Below, piece by piece: positions 32,675-37,307 of a stretch of 37,307 nucleotides of DNA (position 1 is the stretch's first letter; every line of letters begins with the position of its first letter). This DNA is from Pseudomonadota bacterium (GTDB taxonomy: Bacteria > Desulfobacterota > SM23-61). Made by a program: the position numbers and the translations under genes. The notes under the pieces were generated by a model. It ran no database searches, had not been told where the DNA came from, and saw only the letters and a program-made list of their open reading frames with translations. The stretch covers positions 1 to 37,307 of the forward strand of contig JAHJQK010000122.1 of NCBI GenBank assembly GCA_018819135.1. Reading direction: 5' to 3'.

Positions 32675-32790
32675 TCTATCACTCTGCTAAGGAGGTGTAA
32701 AGGTTAATTTTGGAATACTTCAAGGTCACTTGAATGAAGCAAAGGGAAGACAAGGGATAGGATAGTTCATTAAACGCTCTGCGCTCTGCC

Positions 32791-36408
<3,618 letters not shown>

Positions 36409-36413
36409 GATCC

Positions 36414-37016
36414 TCAACTTTTAGCAAGAACTCTTAAACTCTCCTTTAGCGCCTCTTCCAATTTTATCTCCGGCCTCTGTTGGAGAATATCCTCCGCCGC
36501 ACTTTCGGCCTGACCCTTTTTGTATCCGAGATTCACCAAAGCGGAAACGATGTCCTCGGTCATTTCATCCCTTGGAAGATGACTCTTGGGGGGAAGGGAA
36601 ACACGGGATTCAAGTTTTTGCACTTTTTCCTGGAGGTCCAGAATCATCCGTTCGGCCATTTTACGCCCCACCCCGGGGATGGACAATAAACGGTTCACAT
36701 CTCCTGAACCGAGTGATCTTATAAGCAACGGCGCAGATATTCCCGAAAGAATATTGAGGGCTAACTTGGGCCCTATGCCGGAAACACCGATGAGGATCTG
36801 AAAGATTTCCTTTTCCAGCAGGGTGGAAAAACCATAAAGCTGCAGAACGTCCTCCCGAACATGAGTGTAGGTGTACACCCGCACGGGCTGTTCTACTTCA
36901 GGAAGGTCGTAAAAGGTATTGAGGGAAACATAAACCTGAAACCCGACCCCATTGGCCTCTACGATGACCAAACCTGGACTTTTTTGGATCAACTGGCCCC
37001 GGATTTGGGCGATCAT
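36414..37016 (-). CDS. ruvA: Holliday junction DNA-binding protein
   Basis: Encodes 200 aa. The N-terminal OB fold ([28 protein letters not shown]) and two helix-hairpin-helix motifs ([16 protein letters not shown] and [15 protein letters not shown]) bind the four-way junction. The C-terminal domain III ([23 protein letters not shown]) contacts RuvB. The ATG at 37016 overlaps the ruvC stop as ATGA. Confidence 0.95.
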   Translation of the reverse strand: MIAQIRGQLIQKSPGLVIVEANGVGFQVYVSLNTFYDLPEVEQPVRVYTYTHVREDVLQLYGFSTLLEKEIFQILIGVSGIGPKLALNILSGISAPLLIRSLGSGDVNRLLSIPGVGRKMAERMILDLQEKVQKLESRVSLPPKSHLPRDEMTEDIVSALVNLGYKKGQAESAAEDILQQRPEIKLEEALKESLRVLAKS

Positions 37017-37307
37017 CCACGTCCCTCAAGCCAATCTCCGGTTCGATCTTTCCATCGGGTTCCGGCGGGAGATTTCTGCGCAGCCAAGAGGCGCAACGAA
37101 TTCTTCCAGGAAAAAGAATGAGCCAAGCATAGCGCCACAGCTAAAGCATCCGCAGCATCCGCCTTCAAATTCTTGGGGGTATGCAAGAGGGAGTAAATCA
37201 TGGCCTGAACCTGTTCCTTGGCAGCTCTTCCATACCCAACGACAGCTTGCTTTACTTCCAGGGGACTGAATTCATACACCTCTACCCCCGCTTCGGCTGC
37301 GGCCAAA
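37013..37307 (-). CDS. ruvC: RuvC Holliday junction resolvase, C-terminal part cut by the window edge
   Basis: The last 97 codons of ruv[34 protein letters not shown] is the conserved RuvC C-terminal half, and [15 protein letters not shown] holds the catalytic acidic residues at the end of the active site. The tail after that is about 30 residues. The N-terminal catalytic Asp lies beyond the window. It is the first gene of the ruvCAB unit visible here. Confidence 0.92.
   Translation of the reverse strand, partial: LAAAEAGVEVYEFSPLEVKQAVVGYGRAAKEQVQAMIYSLLHTPKNLKADAADALAVALCLAHSFSWKNSLRLLAAQKSPAGTRWKDRTGDWLEGRG

Overview
The window looks like a chromosome segment from an uncultured Gram-negative bacterium, most likely a deltaproteobacterium (Desulfobacterota). 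The right third carries ruvCAB, pyrG, kdsA, lptC-lptA-lptB, rpoN, hpf, ptsN, rapZ and a mannose-family EIIA on one strand, then rimI and a class 1B pyrK-pyrD pair. That gene order and the LPS-export genes fit this group. The placement is an inference from gene content; no rRNA gene is present.

Layout. 1-84: N-terminus of an HTH transposase, cut by the window edge. 220-2154: a complete IS1634-like element with 12-bp terminal inverted repeats. 2156-11100 (minus strand): a type III-A CRISPR-Cas operon in the order cas6, an ORF6N-domain gene, cas10/csm1, csm2, csm3, csm4, csm5 and a CARF-type accessory gene. cas10 is split by a single-base frameshift between its HD half and its GGDD half. No CRISPR array and no cas1/cas2 are visible. 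11592-12020: nonsense-mutated remnants of a type I restriction locus (hsdR start and rhuM). 12100-20529 (plus strand): a second set of defence-like genes. These are a 1300-aa SF1 helicase with a C-terminal nuclease, a stand-alone GT51-type glycosyltransferase overlapping a nucleotidyltransferase-fold gene, a PIN-like protein and an Mrr-like nuclease with helical repeats. 20530-23160: toxin-antitoxin material, with an AbrB antitoxin beside a vapC carrying an internal deletion, and an intact mntA-hepT pair. From 23162 to the right edge the genes are housekeeping and all on the minus strand.

How the parts work together. Cas6 would process crRNA. Csm1-5 would form the interference complex, whose HD and GGDD activities now lie on separate reading frames. 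The CARF protein would sense cyclic oligoadenylate. The plus-strand cluster at 12-20.5 kb is the most likely place for an undescribed system, above all the overlapping GT51 and nucleotidyltransferase pair. The housekeeping block links LPS synthesis and export (kdsA, lptCAB), sigma-54 (rpoN), ribosome hibernation (hpf) and PTS-type regulation (ptsN, rapZ, EIIA).

A recurring oddity is that a small accessory gene or gene pair twice lies between an intact gene and a diverged copy of that gene's last 20-30 codons. This is seen for cas6 (copy at 9502-9572) and for the adenosine-specific kinase (copy at 21938-22027).
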